NCBI RefSeq assembly: GCF_000002875.2
Contig: NC_009416.2
Coordinates: 69,501-133,500 of the forward strand
Reading direction: 5' to 3'
DNA length: 64,000 nucleotides
From: Leishmania infantum JPCM5
Taxonomy: Eukaryota > Euglenozoa > Kinetoplastea > Trypanosomatida > Trypanosomatidae
Position 1 is the stretch's first letter. Each line of letters starts with the position of its first letter. Positions 22,101 through 31,508 of the stretch are shown one piece after another. Under the pieces are notes generated by a model. It saw nothing but the letters and a program-made list of their open reading frames with translations, did no database searches and was not told the DNA's origin. A program made the translations under genes and the position numbers.

Positions 22101-22489
22101 GAGATGGGTTCTGCATGAAAGGAGATGGAAGCGCCGTCCGTCGAGCCGGCGGGGTTGCCCCCTGCATCGATGTCTTGCGGTGTCGGCTCAACCACGAAGT
22201 GCGTTGAGGAGGCGACGCTCTGGTTGAGCTGCGTCCCCGTGCGTGATGAGGTGCTTGCTGTCGCTGCTGTTGGTGCGATCGGCCCACGCGCTGGAGCAGA
22301 TGCTGTGACCGAAGCCGGTTTGACGGGAGAAACGCTTTGGTTCGCTGGATTCGGCGTCGCACTTGGATGCGGTGTCGTCTGTGAAATCCCAGCCCCGGTG
22401 CTTCTCTGCGTGCGGTTCGCCTGAACGTCGCTGGCGGAGCTGTCCTCGTCGCTGTCCCTCACCAAAAGCTGCTGGAATCGCGACGTCAT
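16130..22489 (-). CDS. Large PH-like plus pseudokinase protein
   Basis: 2119 residues. The N-terminal 700 or so are Ser/Thr/Pro/Arg-rich and probably disordered. A PH-like segment follows at about 880-966 (YLTLTTATISSRQKYTIDLA onward). A kinase-like fold runs from about 1100 to 1600. Its glycine-loop equivalent is GLTAFGVIRRAV (G1110), the beta-3 strand is FDVRVI with Arg1132 where the catalytic Lys should be, the catalytic-loop equivalent is LHGKGMLLGPCPPQRLLV (His1283, no HRD Asp), DFG is replaced by DVG (1341-1343), an APE-like segment is GVLEYLPPLYV, and helix F is RDDWWTFLALCFELFAG. All three catalytic positions are altered, so it is probably an inactive scaffold or regulator. The C-terminal 500 residues are polar and disordered. 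The start is the ATG at 22489 (MTSRFQQLLVRDSDED). I know no named orthologue. Confidence 0.88.
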   Translation of the reverse strand: MTSRFQQLLVRDSDEDSSASDVQANRTQRSTGAGISQTTPHPSATPNPANQSVSPVKPASVTASAPARGPIAPTAATASTSSRTGTQLNQSVASSTHFVVEPTPQDIDAGGNPAGSTDGASISFHAEPISRHDGQQVSSSQQSINFSFVPSNVVPSVRNDSVSARPVPAVRSRPGSGSGRNTPRTSVANAKVPARREESEGSVVFDEDDPPQRTASQLLVATTDGATPRGSGASAASEGGRKKGTKVVRRQVVVRRKKGAHPSDPGEVVRIDEQVIRPGRADGAAAAAASAWTQLAPPPFRVSPRSQQAAESRSASRRATPAEGPRTPGSGVCEMPPQIPTTRADSRGISPRTPRRAHSTEASRPSARSHHKNASATNPLLPLQSPHPVVRPSNRKGTPRSATVPTETPIEFEVAAGAMTDTPNFCTDDSISFQLDRASAATPQRTADNGNAHRRRRPQIPSPSALDDGPTPLTVDECGQLMPAPRDKVRQTTTEDGRKTWMLYSPRRGDAAATLAQEIPAPPLKLSRRAQDILAAKRRALEDGAKQRHADSEKLRAEPERRLGISRRTHRSFAFHPTAFYSDDLARQHGEEAARMQDDRWAAYVYDGMAVCTETRRASGTATSRWETEKVVRTLQPVQVAPAEGTTGTCGCATYDSMHTDDDLRRLIDSSGAREDGVRHYLNLQPMQLANVETQQMVDPPLESAGRGPVSPSEAQSAVEASHKSVSEQRSVATLGGLWCTVEALREDGRPAVRKDMSASRRILRICGGQALSVSPHAGSGKSFDVRCYELLLFARELLSPSAVNYGSEGLTLGQVVAPPASSFPLTPRIIDDPVTLKEYKKRLLATKSRQVSIVNCEDDRATFAAAPEASGPGGKAGGSAVQYLTLTTATISSRQKYTIDLALVLLPFRTSGIFAGKTVAEVPRFCATTVMLHRRLQGLSLSFSTKSAFMSAYKALLWATECDIVDVKPADGEEGDVPGAGYSKLRVCATTSPMVPWVASLGKSTPGQPKEDTFHGNCLDFAALTLAAPPGAVHRAEADGRDPLTLEDFVITDGAPNGNGADDGAQSGQGGTPTRQRRRSTIFTSTFAPPKAADAEGGSTLHNADTVVGLTAFGVIRRAVSQRTSEVFDVRVIPRNRGRMAPTTRTDTATAAGGQTAKAQEEHLLQQDAEAAIMIEYATRLPFHSRVYGVLVDDQRYYIFQEPWVSALSLEESLKGFTEHDALESNEMLSKMTRATTIMSLKDFIHAILRPSECGSGASEEVRLEIARVLAAQLLLLVTSLHGKGMLLGPCPPQRLLVRVEDPTNGIQQAEEESDVDKPGKKTTPPPSVTSSNIQLFVPDVGVNTLAWGYERQQCGVLEYLPPLYVLEQMLSDSFGKKERPWTMRDDWWTFLALCFELFAGDGSALVAPEATSVIPTPTPTLTKFFSPVDILDVWQKVITDSASGVASTAAETIGMRTRRYVHQRVLKSVSRSLDSWLVTKAEQLQYFGTTAPRHARRVVRAVPPPPGAQGKAIGVSLAAMYLKCAQEVSDTSGIAFQTDGEEASDASVENILADMPWLFQVRDFFDTILDAVFSPTLCSVHGPALRLVSHPFFHGVQLAAIFDGSHMYSAAVADYAEKHLSKSKVQAALLTYRTRAYRGLLRPRKDMPLMITSSAYNTSGRANCVAPLLMLPTPTFDDEHTVRENDNSTAWHESEASPAEGLVMSRTNSMVHSAIPSPRSQSSAAGMWGRQRLRAMYNPAEWQSIAALETEVRGALNTHGPGESVSRRRGSVDSDYASNPVTISNRPMQPVQRYRGPAQAETTSVASSGRRRDPREYEHIVDSKAARTTAAPSQRYAHGSGRISLLDDATVTRSETVFGQTNTAPFVQPLPTGALYNSHPVTGRESQRGAAPLAAVGPLESVREEAAPARQPHRYADSSEFERSLNDLARSHPHRHQSRAEAASSYHGNGRVAEGYGPGPSQLEVPSSKRGSRPASRRSNRVHQEEYDSQQSWPHQFLDAATVQKKGQPCRLSDPQNPVIYRTTIDQQTQRPVHRHGSHSHYGGSIVHAASGLNAFQESSSDESYMLVQSDGEADSVRAPIPNYRSNNLNRKSPAPRNPRASRTEVIASDRTSYFEF

Positions 22490-23990
22490 TCACGACTCGA
22501 ACAAAAGGAGCGCGAGGGGCGTCAGGTGTCGAGGCGATAACGGGGAAAAAGCAAAGATGTGCCGTGCCACGTGTGTGGCGGCTTGCATGACTCGCCAGCG
22601 CAGGTGTGGGCGATGCGTGAAATGCGTGTTTTGTTTTCTTGGGGCCTTTTTCCGTTTCGACGGCGGCTCCTATGCAAGGTTCTTCTTGTCAGTACGGAGG
22701 AGGAGGAGGGCTTCAATCACCGTCGAGCTGTGTCACTCTACTCGTCAGGGACGGGAGTTCTCTTGGGTGGGTGTGCAGGTATGTGTGCGTGTGCGGGGGG
22801 AGGGTGCGTAGGAGAGCGCGCGTGAGAAGAGGAGAGAAGGAAGACAAGTACTACGGAGTGAGCAAAGGCATCTCAGCAGACACGACTGTGCTGAAACTGT
22901 CGACTAAACGTCTGAAAAAGGGGGATGAATGGTAGATGAGAGAGGCGAATTCGACGCTTGTGAGCATGTGCATGTCCCTGTGTGCGTGCGTGCGTGTGTA
23001 TGTGTGTGCTTTCACATTTCTGTATGTACGTGCTGTTGTGCTCGCTTCTCGCTGGCGCACTCATGAACGGTGGTTGGAGGAGTTGCCAAGAAGGTCACGA
23101 CGCACCACAACAAAGAAGGGGAGTGACGGGCGAGACAACGCGATTTCAGTGCACCGGGGTGAATACGCACACACACACAAAACAAAGGAAGAGGCAGAGC
23201 GCGTGGAAGCGCACACTGTCCACATCTGGCCAGCCAGGAAGACAACACGAACCGACGAGAACGAAAAAAAAAAACGATACGCGCTCTCGGCACACGCACC
23301 CATGATATATGGGCTGAACGGTGCGTTGTGGCGGCGATGCGTATCAGCTGTACATACCACGAGGTGAGCAAGGGAAGGATGGAAGACACAAACAACAGCA
23401 GTGAACTACGGAAGCGCGACAGAAAAAGAAGGAAACGCAAAAGAAAAGCAAGGTGGCAGACGCAGCGTGCAAGCGAACCAGAGACGGCAATGAAGGCGGC
23501 GGCCATCACAGACACGCACGTCTATGCCAAACAGCGCCGCCGCAGAGCCGCATAGAGAAAGAGTCCAACGCTGCACGGCAAGAACAAAGAGAAGGGCAAC
23601 AGCAGCACGGCGAGCGAAATGCGCTCTACATCAACGGTACAACGAGGTGCGAAGAAGAACTAAAAGAGTAGCACGGCGCCGCCTCCGTTCCCGCTCTGTA
23701 TGGCAGAGACAAAAGCGCGGGCAATCAATCGTACAAGGTAGCATCAGCCGGGGAAGAGGAGGGGGTATGCCGGCATGCACGCCGAACACGCGCACAAGGG
23801 TGGGTGTGGGGAGGATAAAGTCAACGCCAAAAAGAGAAGCGGAGGCGTAGCACAATGCTGCTTTTCTCCTCTCCGTCTCCATCCTCAGTCTCTGTCTTCC
23901 AAAGCCGAAGACCGGCACTGCCATACAAGGCACTGCGCGTGCCCCTCCCCTCTTCAAAAAAAAAAAAGAAATGCCCAACAGAGTCAGTTG
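22490..23990. other. Intergenic region between the NEK kinase and pseudokinase genes
   Basis: About 1.5 kb of flank. The plus strand is A/G-rich between about 23100 and 23650 and near 23956-23970, so the transcript is pyrimidine-rich. TG-rich runs occur near 22965-23010. No repeat copy, RNA gene or credible reading frame was found. Confidence 0.55.
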
Positions 23991-26900
23991 TCAGGACTTG
24001 ATGCCCTTCGGCAGCTCTTTGGAAGACGGCCGTTTGTGGTAGTCCGTGTACCCTTCCTCGCCTTCCAGCTCCTCTTCCATCGCCGCCGATGTCAAGTCCA
24101 CGTCGCTCGTGTACACGTCCTCCTGTGCATGACGCCATTTCTGTTCCTGCTGGTCTTGCTGGCGGGCGTAGGCGTCGTTGAGCTCAGTACATCGCACTGG
24201 CGACAGCGGAACAGCGTCTTCGAAGTCGTCGTCGTCTTCCTCCTCCGCGTCGCAGCCGGGGCGCACGTTCACAACGGGAACAGCGTTCGGTTGAGGGTGC
24301 AGCGGCCTCGTCGCCTTAAGGTGCGGCGGAGACACGAGAACGCCGGAGTCACCGCTGTCGCTCGCGCAACTCATGTCAACGCCGCCCAGCGGACTCGGAT
24401 TCAGTGGCGGAGGCAACGCGCGGTTCCGCATCGATATCGGCGACCGCGCCCCCGGGTCACGTGGGTTTTCTATCGCAGACAGTGCCGAGGCAGCGGTCGT
24501 CGGTGAGGTAGGGGCGCTAGCACCGCCGGCGCTGCTCACGCGCCTGCGCTGAAGGAGGTCTTTGAGGTGCTGCAGCATCTCCGCATACCCCTCCATCGAG
24601 CTCTGAACGCCGGCCCCGCCACCGGTTGATGGTTTGGGCGACGGCGGTGCACCAGCATGGGCCGATGGCGGAGCTGCTCGCGATGGAGCAGCGCCGCGGT
24701 TAACGTCACCCAACGAAAGCGCTGTCACGTGCGCCGCCGAAGGTCGAGCTGCTGCGTTATCGCGAGGCACCGGAGTCTTCCTGTCATAGCCGGAAGGCAC
24801 CTCCGACCTGGGAGACGCCGCAGCCTCCGTGGCTCGTGTCATGAGCCGCGGCGCCAGCGGAACCGACGCAGACGAAGACGTCGACCCCTGCCGTGGTCGC
24901 TGTTGCATCCGCTGCCGCTGCTTCAGTAGCGCAAGCTGCCCTCCAGGATTGACCTCCTCCCTGGCGCCGCCCTCCGCCCTCATGGCCTTGTCTTGCTGCG
25001 CACGCAAACTGCGCAGCGCCTCCAGCGTATTCGGCACGGCGGACACCTCTGCGTGGTGCGGCTTGCGGTGCTCATCCACCAAGACCCGTTCGTCTTCACG
25101 AGAGGGTTGCTCACGCCTCATACCACGGTACAAGGCGGCTTCTTCCAATCGGTATCGTGGATGGTTGCGACGCGCCCCACGCTCGTGCTCAGGAGAGGTG
25201 ATGATCGCCGGCAGATCCTTCATCCCAGCCGCCATCGCGGATGAGGGTGGAGGTGCCGGTGCGCCTGCCTGCACCTTGCTGCGACGCAGTGCACGAAGCG
25301 CCTCCTTCACTGGTGTACAAGGGCTCGCCTGCGCTCTCGTAGAGTGCGCTGCGGTGCGTGGGATGTCTGCCAGCTCCCCCGGTGCCGACGATGGCGGGTT
25401 CGCATTGCCAGCGCTGACCAGCGCCTTCGACTTCACAGGAGGTGGTACACCAGAGGATCCTCTATGACCGCGATCAACTCCAGCAGCACCCCTTCTGGGG
25501 CTCTGAGCAGAGGTCGGACTCGGCAAAGGTGACACACCATCCTCGCCGCGCCCGCCGAGCGGCTTCAAATACCGCTGCAGCGCACGGCCCGGTCGTTGAA
25601 GGCGGGGGTCGCCAGCGCTCAGGGAGGCGCGCTCTGGCGCAGCAGCCGCAGCCTGGCTGGGTGAGCAGTGGTCATGAGGGTCGCCAGAAATGGGGGAGAG
25701 GGCGGAGGGGCGGCGCCCCACCGCGGCATCTTCAAGCACACGCGACTCACGCCTGTCGCGACGTGCAGGCAGCTGCTCCGCGTCCATGGGACGACGGGGC
25801 TGCGGCAGATGCTGTTGGCTCGTCTGCAGCACCATCCGGTGGCCGTCAATGCCACCGCCAAGGCCGGCAGTGAGCGGCGCCTTTTGGCCTCCACTGGCTG
25901 CCTCCGGCTTTGAATTGGGCAAAGATCGCCGGTCGATGTCGAAGGCGGCGCCACGCGGGGCGCCGAGTCGCGACGGCGGCGAGTGCAGTGGGTCAGGAGT
26001 GACGGCGCGGCGTGCCTCCGGTGCCTCGGTGCGGTTTTGAGAGGGAGGGTGCGCCTGTTGTGGCGAGTTCGCCGCGTACAAGACTCTGCGCGGCGGCGTC
26101 TGCGGCAGGGGATTTCCGTTCGGAGCGGCTGCCGCTGGACTAGGCGGCTGTTGTAGCACGCGCTGCTGCTGCGGTGTCGTGGGGCGGCTTGCAGGCTCTC
26201 CAGGAGGGGCGCCGCGACGCGGGTCACGGCCAAAGACGGCTGGTTCTGCGTTGGTCGGTGTGCGGGCCGAGACGGGCTCTTTATCCTGTAGTGGCGATGA
26301 CGGCGGGGAGCGGGAGGGCAGGTGAACGTTCTCCGGCTTGGCGCGGGGCTGTGGACTGCCTCTGCGCGGCGAGCGATCATCAGGGTACCCGTTCATGTTG
26401 ATGTTGTTCAGATGCGGGCTGTTGCGGGGGTCGTTGTTGCGGAGAGGAGAAACAGCCATCCGCTGATTCTCCAGAACGCGGCGCAGTTCTTCTTTGCGCA
26501 TCCTGTTGCGTCGCTCACGGGCCTCGATTTCTTCCTTCTGCCGCTTCAGGTACGCCTCGTGCTTGCGACGCATGTACGCGTGGATCGTCTCTTTTGCCTT
26601 CTCGTCCGAGTTGCGGCCGTACCGGGCTATGATGGCGTCCACACGGCGCATATCAGCGTGAAATGCATCCGCTGCATTGGGAGAGGGCCCAGGGGCCGGT
26701 GCCGCTGCCGCTGCTGGCAATGCTGCAGCGGCAAGACCACGCCGATCCCCAGCGCCGCCGAGGGTAACTTTGATGCGCAGCGGAGGTGTGTGATGCGGCT
26801 CCTCAAGAGGTCGCTGGGCGAGGGGCGGGGGGACAGCACCGCTCGGGGATTCGGCTGGAGCGGGTCTGGCGCCACCGCCCGGCAGCAGAGGATTGGCGAT

Positions 26901-28073
26901 GGGTCTCTTCTGGCAGGGACTGTAGAAGCGGTGAGCTTCGTTGCCTTGCTTTGGACTCGCCGTGGGGCTTTGCGGGACGGCAGCGGACGGCTTTGGCCCC
27001 ACCGCCGCTGGCGCGCCACCGCCGCGTTCGGGGGAGGCCATCGGCGAATGCGATGGCGTCGTCGGTGGCTGGAATACTGGGGATAAATTTTGACGCGCCA
27101 TCGCGAGAGCAGCCGCCTGCCCAGGTGATACCCCGTCCTTGGCGACTGCGCGAGGGGAGAGCTTCGGAGAGGGCTGCGGAGAGCTGCCCTTGCGCTCCTC
27201 CTGATCCATGCCGCCTTCGAAGTCGATGATGTCCTTTAAGCGCACCCGGCACTGGGTGGCGAGCATTAAGTTCTCCTCTAGCTGCTCAAGAGAGCGGCGC
27301 ATCAGCGGCAGGGCGAGTGTCTGCTTGATGCTGGGCCGCTTAGCTGGGTCCTTCTGGAGACACCAGTCAACCATCTTGCGGAAGTCCGAGGAGTACTGGC
27401 TGGAGAGGGGCGCGTAGTGGCCCTGCACAATGCGCTGCATGAGCTGATTCATGCTGGTGCCGTCGAATGGGTGGCGCCCACCGGTGGCACACTCGTACAG
27501 CAGCACGCCGAGAGCCCAGATGTCGCTCTTGTTATTGTACGGCCGGTTGCGGCACAGCTCCGGGGAGAAGTAGTAGGGGGTCCCGCACACCGTGTTCGCC
27601 ATGCCCATCGTTGTGCGCAGCACCGTCGATATGCCAAAGTCGCCGAGCTTCACCGCGCCGTTTTTCATGAGGAAGACGTTCATGGTTTTGATGTCGCGGT
27701 GCAGGATGTGGCGAGCGTGCAGGTACTCTATCGCGAGGCAGATTTGCGAGAAGTAGTACAGCATGCTCGACTCCTTCATAGGGCCGCGGCTGTGCTTCAC
27801 CTTCTCCGCCAAGTCTCCACCGTCGCAGTATTCCATGACAATGTAAAGGTTGTTGTTATTCTCAAACTGTTCGACGTAGCGGACAATGTTGGGGTGTTGC
27901 AGCTGCTGCAACACGGTACACTCGTGCCGCGCCTCGTCTCGCTCTTTCTTGCTCATCCTCGTCATCCCCACCTCCTTTACCACGAACAGGAGCCCATCCG
28001 TCTTGCGCTTGATGAGGATGGCGCTGCCAAAGCTGCCCTTCCCGAGGACCTTCACCCTTTGGTACTTGTCCAT
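23991..28073 (-). CDS. NEK-family serine/threonine protein kinase with long C-terminal tail
   Basis: 1360 residues. The N-terminal kinase domain (about 4-262) is complete: glycine loop LGKGSFGSAILI, ATP-binding Lys33 in FVVKEV, catalytic loop HRDIKTMNVFL, DFG, and GTPYYFSPELC as activation segment end. The pattern, with HRDIK followed by a T-x-N-x-F motif and the spacing to YFSPE, is that of NIMA-related kinases. These act in mitosis, basal bodies and flagella, and are expanded in trypanosomatids. A basic coiled coil at about 485-537 (RRKHEAYLKRQKEEIEARER) is followed by some 800 Pro/Ala/Arg-rich residues with no recognised domain. The start is the ATG at 28073 (MDKYQRVKVLGKG), immediately before the glycine loop. 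The family is firm; the subfamily is not assigned. Confidence 0.95.
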   Translation of the reverse strand: MDKYQRVKVLGKGSFGSAILIKRKTDGLLFVVKEVGMTRMSKKERDEARHECTVLQQLQHPNIVRYVEQFENNNNLYIVMEYCDGGDLAEKVKHSRGPMKESSMLYYFSQICLAIEYLHARHILHRDIKTMNVFLMKNGAVKLGDFGISTVLRTTMGMANTVCGTPYYFSPELCRNRPYNNKSDIWALGVLLYECATGGRHPFDGTSMNQLMQRIVQGHYAPLSSQYSSDFRKMVDWCLQKDPAKRPSIKQTLALPLMRRSLEQLEENLMLATQCRVRLKDIIDFEGGMDQEERKGSSPQPSPKLSPRAVAKDGVSPGQAAALAMARQNLSPVFQPPTTPSHSPMASPERGGGAPAAVGPKPSAAVPQSPTASPKQGNEAHRFYSPCQKRPIANPLLPGGGARPAPAESPSGAVPPPLAQRPLEEPHHTPPLRIKVTLGGAGDRRGLAAAALPAAAAAPAPGPSPNAADAFHADMRRVDAIIARYGRNSDEKAKETIHAYMRRKHEAYLKRQKEEIEARERRNRMRKEELRRVLENQRMAVSPLRNNDPRNSPHLNNINMNGYPDDRSPRRGSPQPRAKPENVHLPSRSPPSSPLQDKEPVSARTPTNAEPAVFGRDPRRGAPPGEPASRPTTPQQQRVLQQPPSPAAAAPNGNPLPQTPPRRVLYAANSPQQAHPPSQNRTEAPEARRAVTPDPLHSPPSRLGAPRGAAFDIDRRSLPNSKPEAASGGQKAPLTAGLGGGIDGHRMVLQTSQQHLPQPRRPMDAEQLPARRDRRESRVLEDAAVGRRPSALSPISGDPHDHCSPSQAAAAAPERASLSAGDPRLQRPGRALQRYLKPLGGRGEDGVSPLPSPTSAQSPRRGAAGVDRGHRGSSGVPPPVKSKALVSAGNANPPSSAPGELADIPRTAAHSTRAQASPCTPVKEALRALRRSKVQAGAPAPPPSSAMAAGMKDLPAIITSPEHERGARRNHPRYRLEEAALYRGMRREQPSREDERVLVDEHRKPHHAEVSAVPNTLEALRSLRAQQDKAMRAEGGAREEVNPGGQLALLKQRQRMQQRPRQGSTSSSASVPLAPRLMTRATEAAASPRSEVPSGYDRKTPVPRDNAAARPSAAHVTALSLGDVNRGAAPSRAAPPSAHAGAPPSPKPSTGGGAGVQSSMEGYAEMLQHLKDLLQRRRVSSAGGASAPTSPTTAASALSAIENPRDPGARSPISMRNRALPPPLNPSPLGGVDMSCASDSGDSGVLVSPPHLKATRPLHPQPNAVPVVNVRPGCDAEEEDDDDFEDAVPLSPVRCTELNDAYARQQDQQEQKWRHAQEDVYTSDVDLTSAAMEEELEGEEGYTDYHKRPSSKELPKGIKS

Positions 28074-28593
28074 TTCGCCGCCACACACGCACGCACACCG
28101 CTGCAGCCAACGAGCAAGCACAAGCCAGAGAGCGAGAGAGCGCGCCCGTAGAGGAGGGGGGAGGGAAGGGCGCCGGGTGGACGGCCAAGAGTGTCACGAG
28201 AGGCAAGAGGTGAGGTCGAAGCAGGTGCTGCGGCACGCAAAGAGAGAAGGCAGCGCGTAGTCCACAGCAGCGATTCACAGCAACGGAAAAAGGGGGAGAT
28301 GAAACAGAGAGAGAGCAGCACCGCGACACTCACAAGCGGCGATGCACGAAGGGCCGGCGCGTCGAAACTCGCAAGAGAGGGTCACTGCTGAGCGCACGAG
28401 AAGAACGCAAGAGAGAGAGAGCAGCGGCAGACCCAGAAAAAGAAAAAGAAAAGGTGCAGAGAAGCACTGGAGAACTCCACAGTATTCACCAATCACATGA
28501 ACGGCAACGTTTTGCCTTCTGTTGTCCTCTGTTCACCGCGTGAAGTGGGATGAGTGCGTCGGCGGGTGCAAGATGGTGTCGATCGTGTTTCTT

Positions 28594-28620
28594 GTGTGCG
28601 TGTGTGTGTGTGTGTGTGCG
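28594..28620. repeat. TG-rich microsatellite
   Basis: A TG run of about 27 nt with a single CG interruption, in the 3.4-kb gene-free region upstream of the NEK kinase gene. Confidence 0.9.
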
Positions 28621-28983
28621 TGGTGTGGGCAAGCGTGCGCGAGAGTGAAACGAAAAGAAAAGGCACAAGGGGTATGAGGAAAATGAATGAGAGAGACAAG
28701 AAAGCAAGCGAAAGAGACAAGGGGTAGGGGAGGGGAGACAAGGTACTGATAGCTGTACATGCACTCAGGGAAAATGACCGTAAAGAGGAAAGAGAACAAG
28801 ACAGACACGCAGGAATCAGGCGAGGTGGCAACGAGCGCGCGCGCAAAAGAAGTTCAAAAGCGAAAACGCAATGGCAGAGCCGGAGAACACAACCCCGCGC
28901 ACAGCGGGGAAACAAAGGGAGAATGAACCGAACGAAAACGAAGGCGTTGGTGGCAACACGGGCGCGTGCTCTTTTGTGCGGCT

Positions 28984-28988
<5 letters not shown>

Positions 28989-29025
<37 letters not shown>
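28989..29025. repeat. (TG)18 microsatellite
   Basis: A pure TG dinucleotide run of about 37 nt, the longest in the window; transcribed as (CA)n on the minus strand. Confidence 0.97.
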
Positions 29026-29029
<4 letters not shown>

Positions 29030-29215
29030 CAAGGTGTATGTGTGTACGTGTGCCCACTTTAAGAAAACAGACAGCGAGAGAGAGGAAAGGACAGGAAAGG
29101 AGAAGAGGAGGGGTAGGGTAACTCAGGATGAAAACGTGACGACAACCAGGCGAACGAAACAGTAATAGAAGGAGGAAGAAAAGTAGACGCGAGGGAGCCG
29201 GGAGGGTGCAAATCA

Positions 29216-29234
29216 AAGCAGCAGCAGCAGCAGC
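29216..29234. repeat. Short (CAG)n trinucleotide run
   Basis: About six tandem CAG units followed by CAACAG in non-coding DNA. On the transcribed strand it reads (CTG)n. Confidence 0.85.
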
Positions 29235-31508
29235 AACAGTCGTTGCCCACAAAGAAGAGGAAGAGGGGGAGAAAGAAGAAGGGCCGGGCAGCGCTCACTG
29301 CGGAAGATGATGTCCACCGCGCACGCGTGTATGTGTGTGACTGAGTGGCCGCCAGAGAAAGGGGAAGAGGAGCAAGGAAGAGGTGTGCGAGGAAGAGACA
29401 GCGATGTTTGAAGCGCCTGAGTATCTATTGCGTTCGACGGCAGAAGCACCAGTCCACCTGCACGGGTGATTGGAGGGGGGAGGAGGAGGGCGGCTGTACT
29501 AGTAAAAGAAAGCCGCCGAGAGACACGCACGCACCCACACACACGTGGAGAAAGAGAGAGACGGCGAGAGACAACGTTGAGGAGAGGATGTACGACGTCC
29601 TACAGGCAGCTGATCTGTATGTATTCCCGTATTGCTGCTGAGGCGCGTGCATGTGACCGAGAACGGGTTGAGTTCAACGAAGAAAGCGCAGCGGTAAAGA
29701 GGCAAAAGGAGAAAGGCGTCCGGACAAGGGAAGCAAAGAGCCTGGATGAAAGATGAGGTGAAGGGTCGTTGGCGCACGAGGCTTCGCCGATTCTGGAACG
29801 TCTTTCTGCCTTGCCATCGTCACTTGCGATGTCAGCGTCCTTGCATCACCTCCGGCGACGAGCGGGATAGCAAGAGTGCTCGTGTGTAGCATCATGTGAG
29901 CGTATCAGTGAGGTAGTTCTCGTGGGTTCACACTGCATGGCACCTTTCGCCGCTGCCGCGACGCTATGGTGCTGCTGTCACGCGGGTGCAGGGAAAGAAG
30001 GGGGGAATGAGAGAGGGAGAGGCGCGAGGGCAGGCCGTGAGCCCTCTGCTACCCGGAGCGACTGCCATTTGGGTTTCGTTATTTTCTTCCACGTACTTCC
30101 ATTTGTGGGGACAACACCAACACAATATCCAAACAAAGGGAGCAAGAAGGGGGAAGCAAGGACACGGGCGGACAGCCAGAGGCGACGACACCTTCGCCAC
30201 AAACACAACAACGCCAGCATCAGCTCCATAAGGACAACGATACCACCTCGCCTCCCCATATGAGAAAACAACATCAAACACGATGCCTACGAGAGATGCG
30301 AAAAAAGAGCAACACAGTTTTCACAGGACACATGCCGCGGTTACAGATACACCAATACAGATTGTACAGCACGCTTGGCTAGCGAGCAGGAAGAAATACA
30401 GGAACTTGTCGACCTGCTAAAAAACGACCAGGCGGACGGAGGGCCGCGTTGCGGGGTGGGGGAATGGCGGAGAGGGGCGGGAGGAAAGCGAGAGGGAGAG
30501 AGGACTGCGGGCAATGTCACGCGCTGACATGCATGGACGACGATTGTGGAGTGCCTGTGCACCGAATGCACCGCCCACGCGCATCTTCTGTTGCCATCTT
30601 TGTCTTCTCCCTTTGCCTGTAACCGCAGCCCCAACTCATCCTCGCACTCACCGCACCTGTCCACCTACTCTCACCCGACGTGGGCACTAGATTCACCATC
30701 AACCTCATGGTGAAGCGCACGTGCATGCGCCTGCAAAGAAACCTTCACCCTACCCCGCCCCCTTTCCTCCCTCCATGCATCCTGAACTCTCTTTAGCCAT
30801 CAAAGCCGTGCTTACTTCTCAGCCTACACTCAGAGATTTAGGTCTCATCTCACCTCTCGGCTACTGAGCGTACCACTTCAGCGTACACTTCCGCCCGCGT
30901 AGGCATCCGTGGACGCCATCCTACGACTGAGAATCGTGCTAACGTCCCTGTCTGCCTTCCCAAACCCCGTGCCTTGACTCCGCAGGACTGAAGGCAGTCG
31001 CATCATCGCACGAGCGCACGCCAACGTGCCCTTGGCCACGCAGTCGGGGATCGCAGGTTCGAGAATGAAGTCGGCGCACGCATAAGCGAGAGAGAACCCA
31101 CTAAAAAAAGAGATGAAAAACGAAGGCAAAAACGTCCTTTAAGTACTTCTGGCACGCATCTCAGCAACGTCCATGGGGCGTCTTCAGCGGCACCTCATTT
31201 GCAGTGGGGCGGGCGATCGCCCCCCTCCCCATTTCCTGCATCCCCGCCGCTCACTCCTCGCCCTCTCCGCTACTCAGAATGCTCTAGTTCTTTCCTAACG
31301 TCGTGACCGCTCAGCCTCTGGGGCAGCACCCGTCGACGCATGAGAGCCACAGCCGGCACGCCCCGTCTTCGCACACACAAGCTGACACTGAAAAAAGAGG
31401 GGAGGCAAGCGAAGATAGGAGAGGAGAAACGGGGGAGTGCCTGTGCCAGCGCTGCGCTGCCGCTGTGGCACGCAGACGCCTCGGTGAAGTTGGGTGGCGG
31501 CGGCGCAA

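Larger units (their letters stand above)
28074..31508. other. Long intergenic region (3.4 kb) between the type I membrane protein gene and the NEK kinase gene
   Basis: The longest gene-free stretch here. From right to left it should contain the 3' UTR of the membrane protein gene and then the 5' flank of the kinase. The part at about 30500-31300 has more balanced composition, without strong purine skew. The part at about 28250-29800 is strongly purine-rich on the plus strand and holds two TG microsatellites and a CAG run. A candidate kinase splice acceptor is the CAG at 28228-28230 after CTGCCTTCTCTCTTTGCG. I found no convincing protein gene, tRNA or repeat copy. Confidence 0.5.

Noticed and set aside
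31050..31070. GGTTCGAG near 31053, resembling a box B
   Set aside because: The flanks do not pair into a T stem and no box A or acceptor stem lies at the proper distance.
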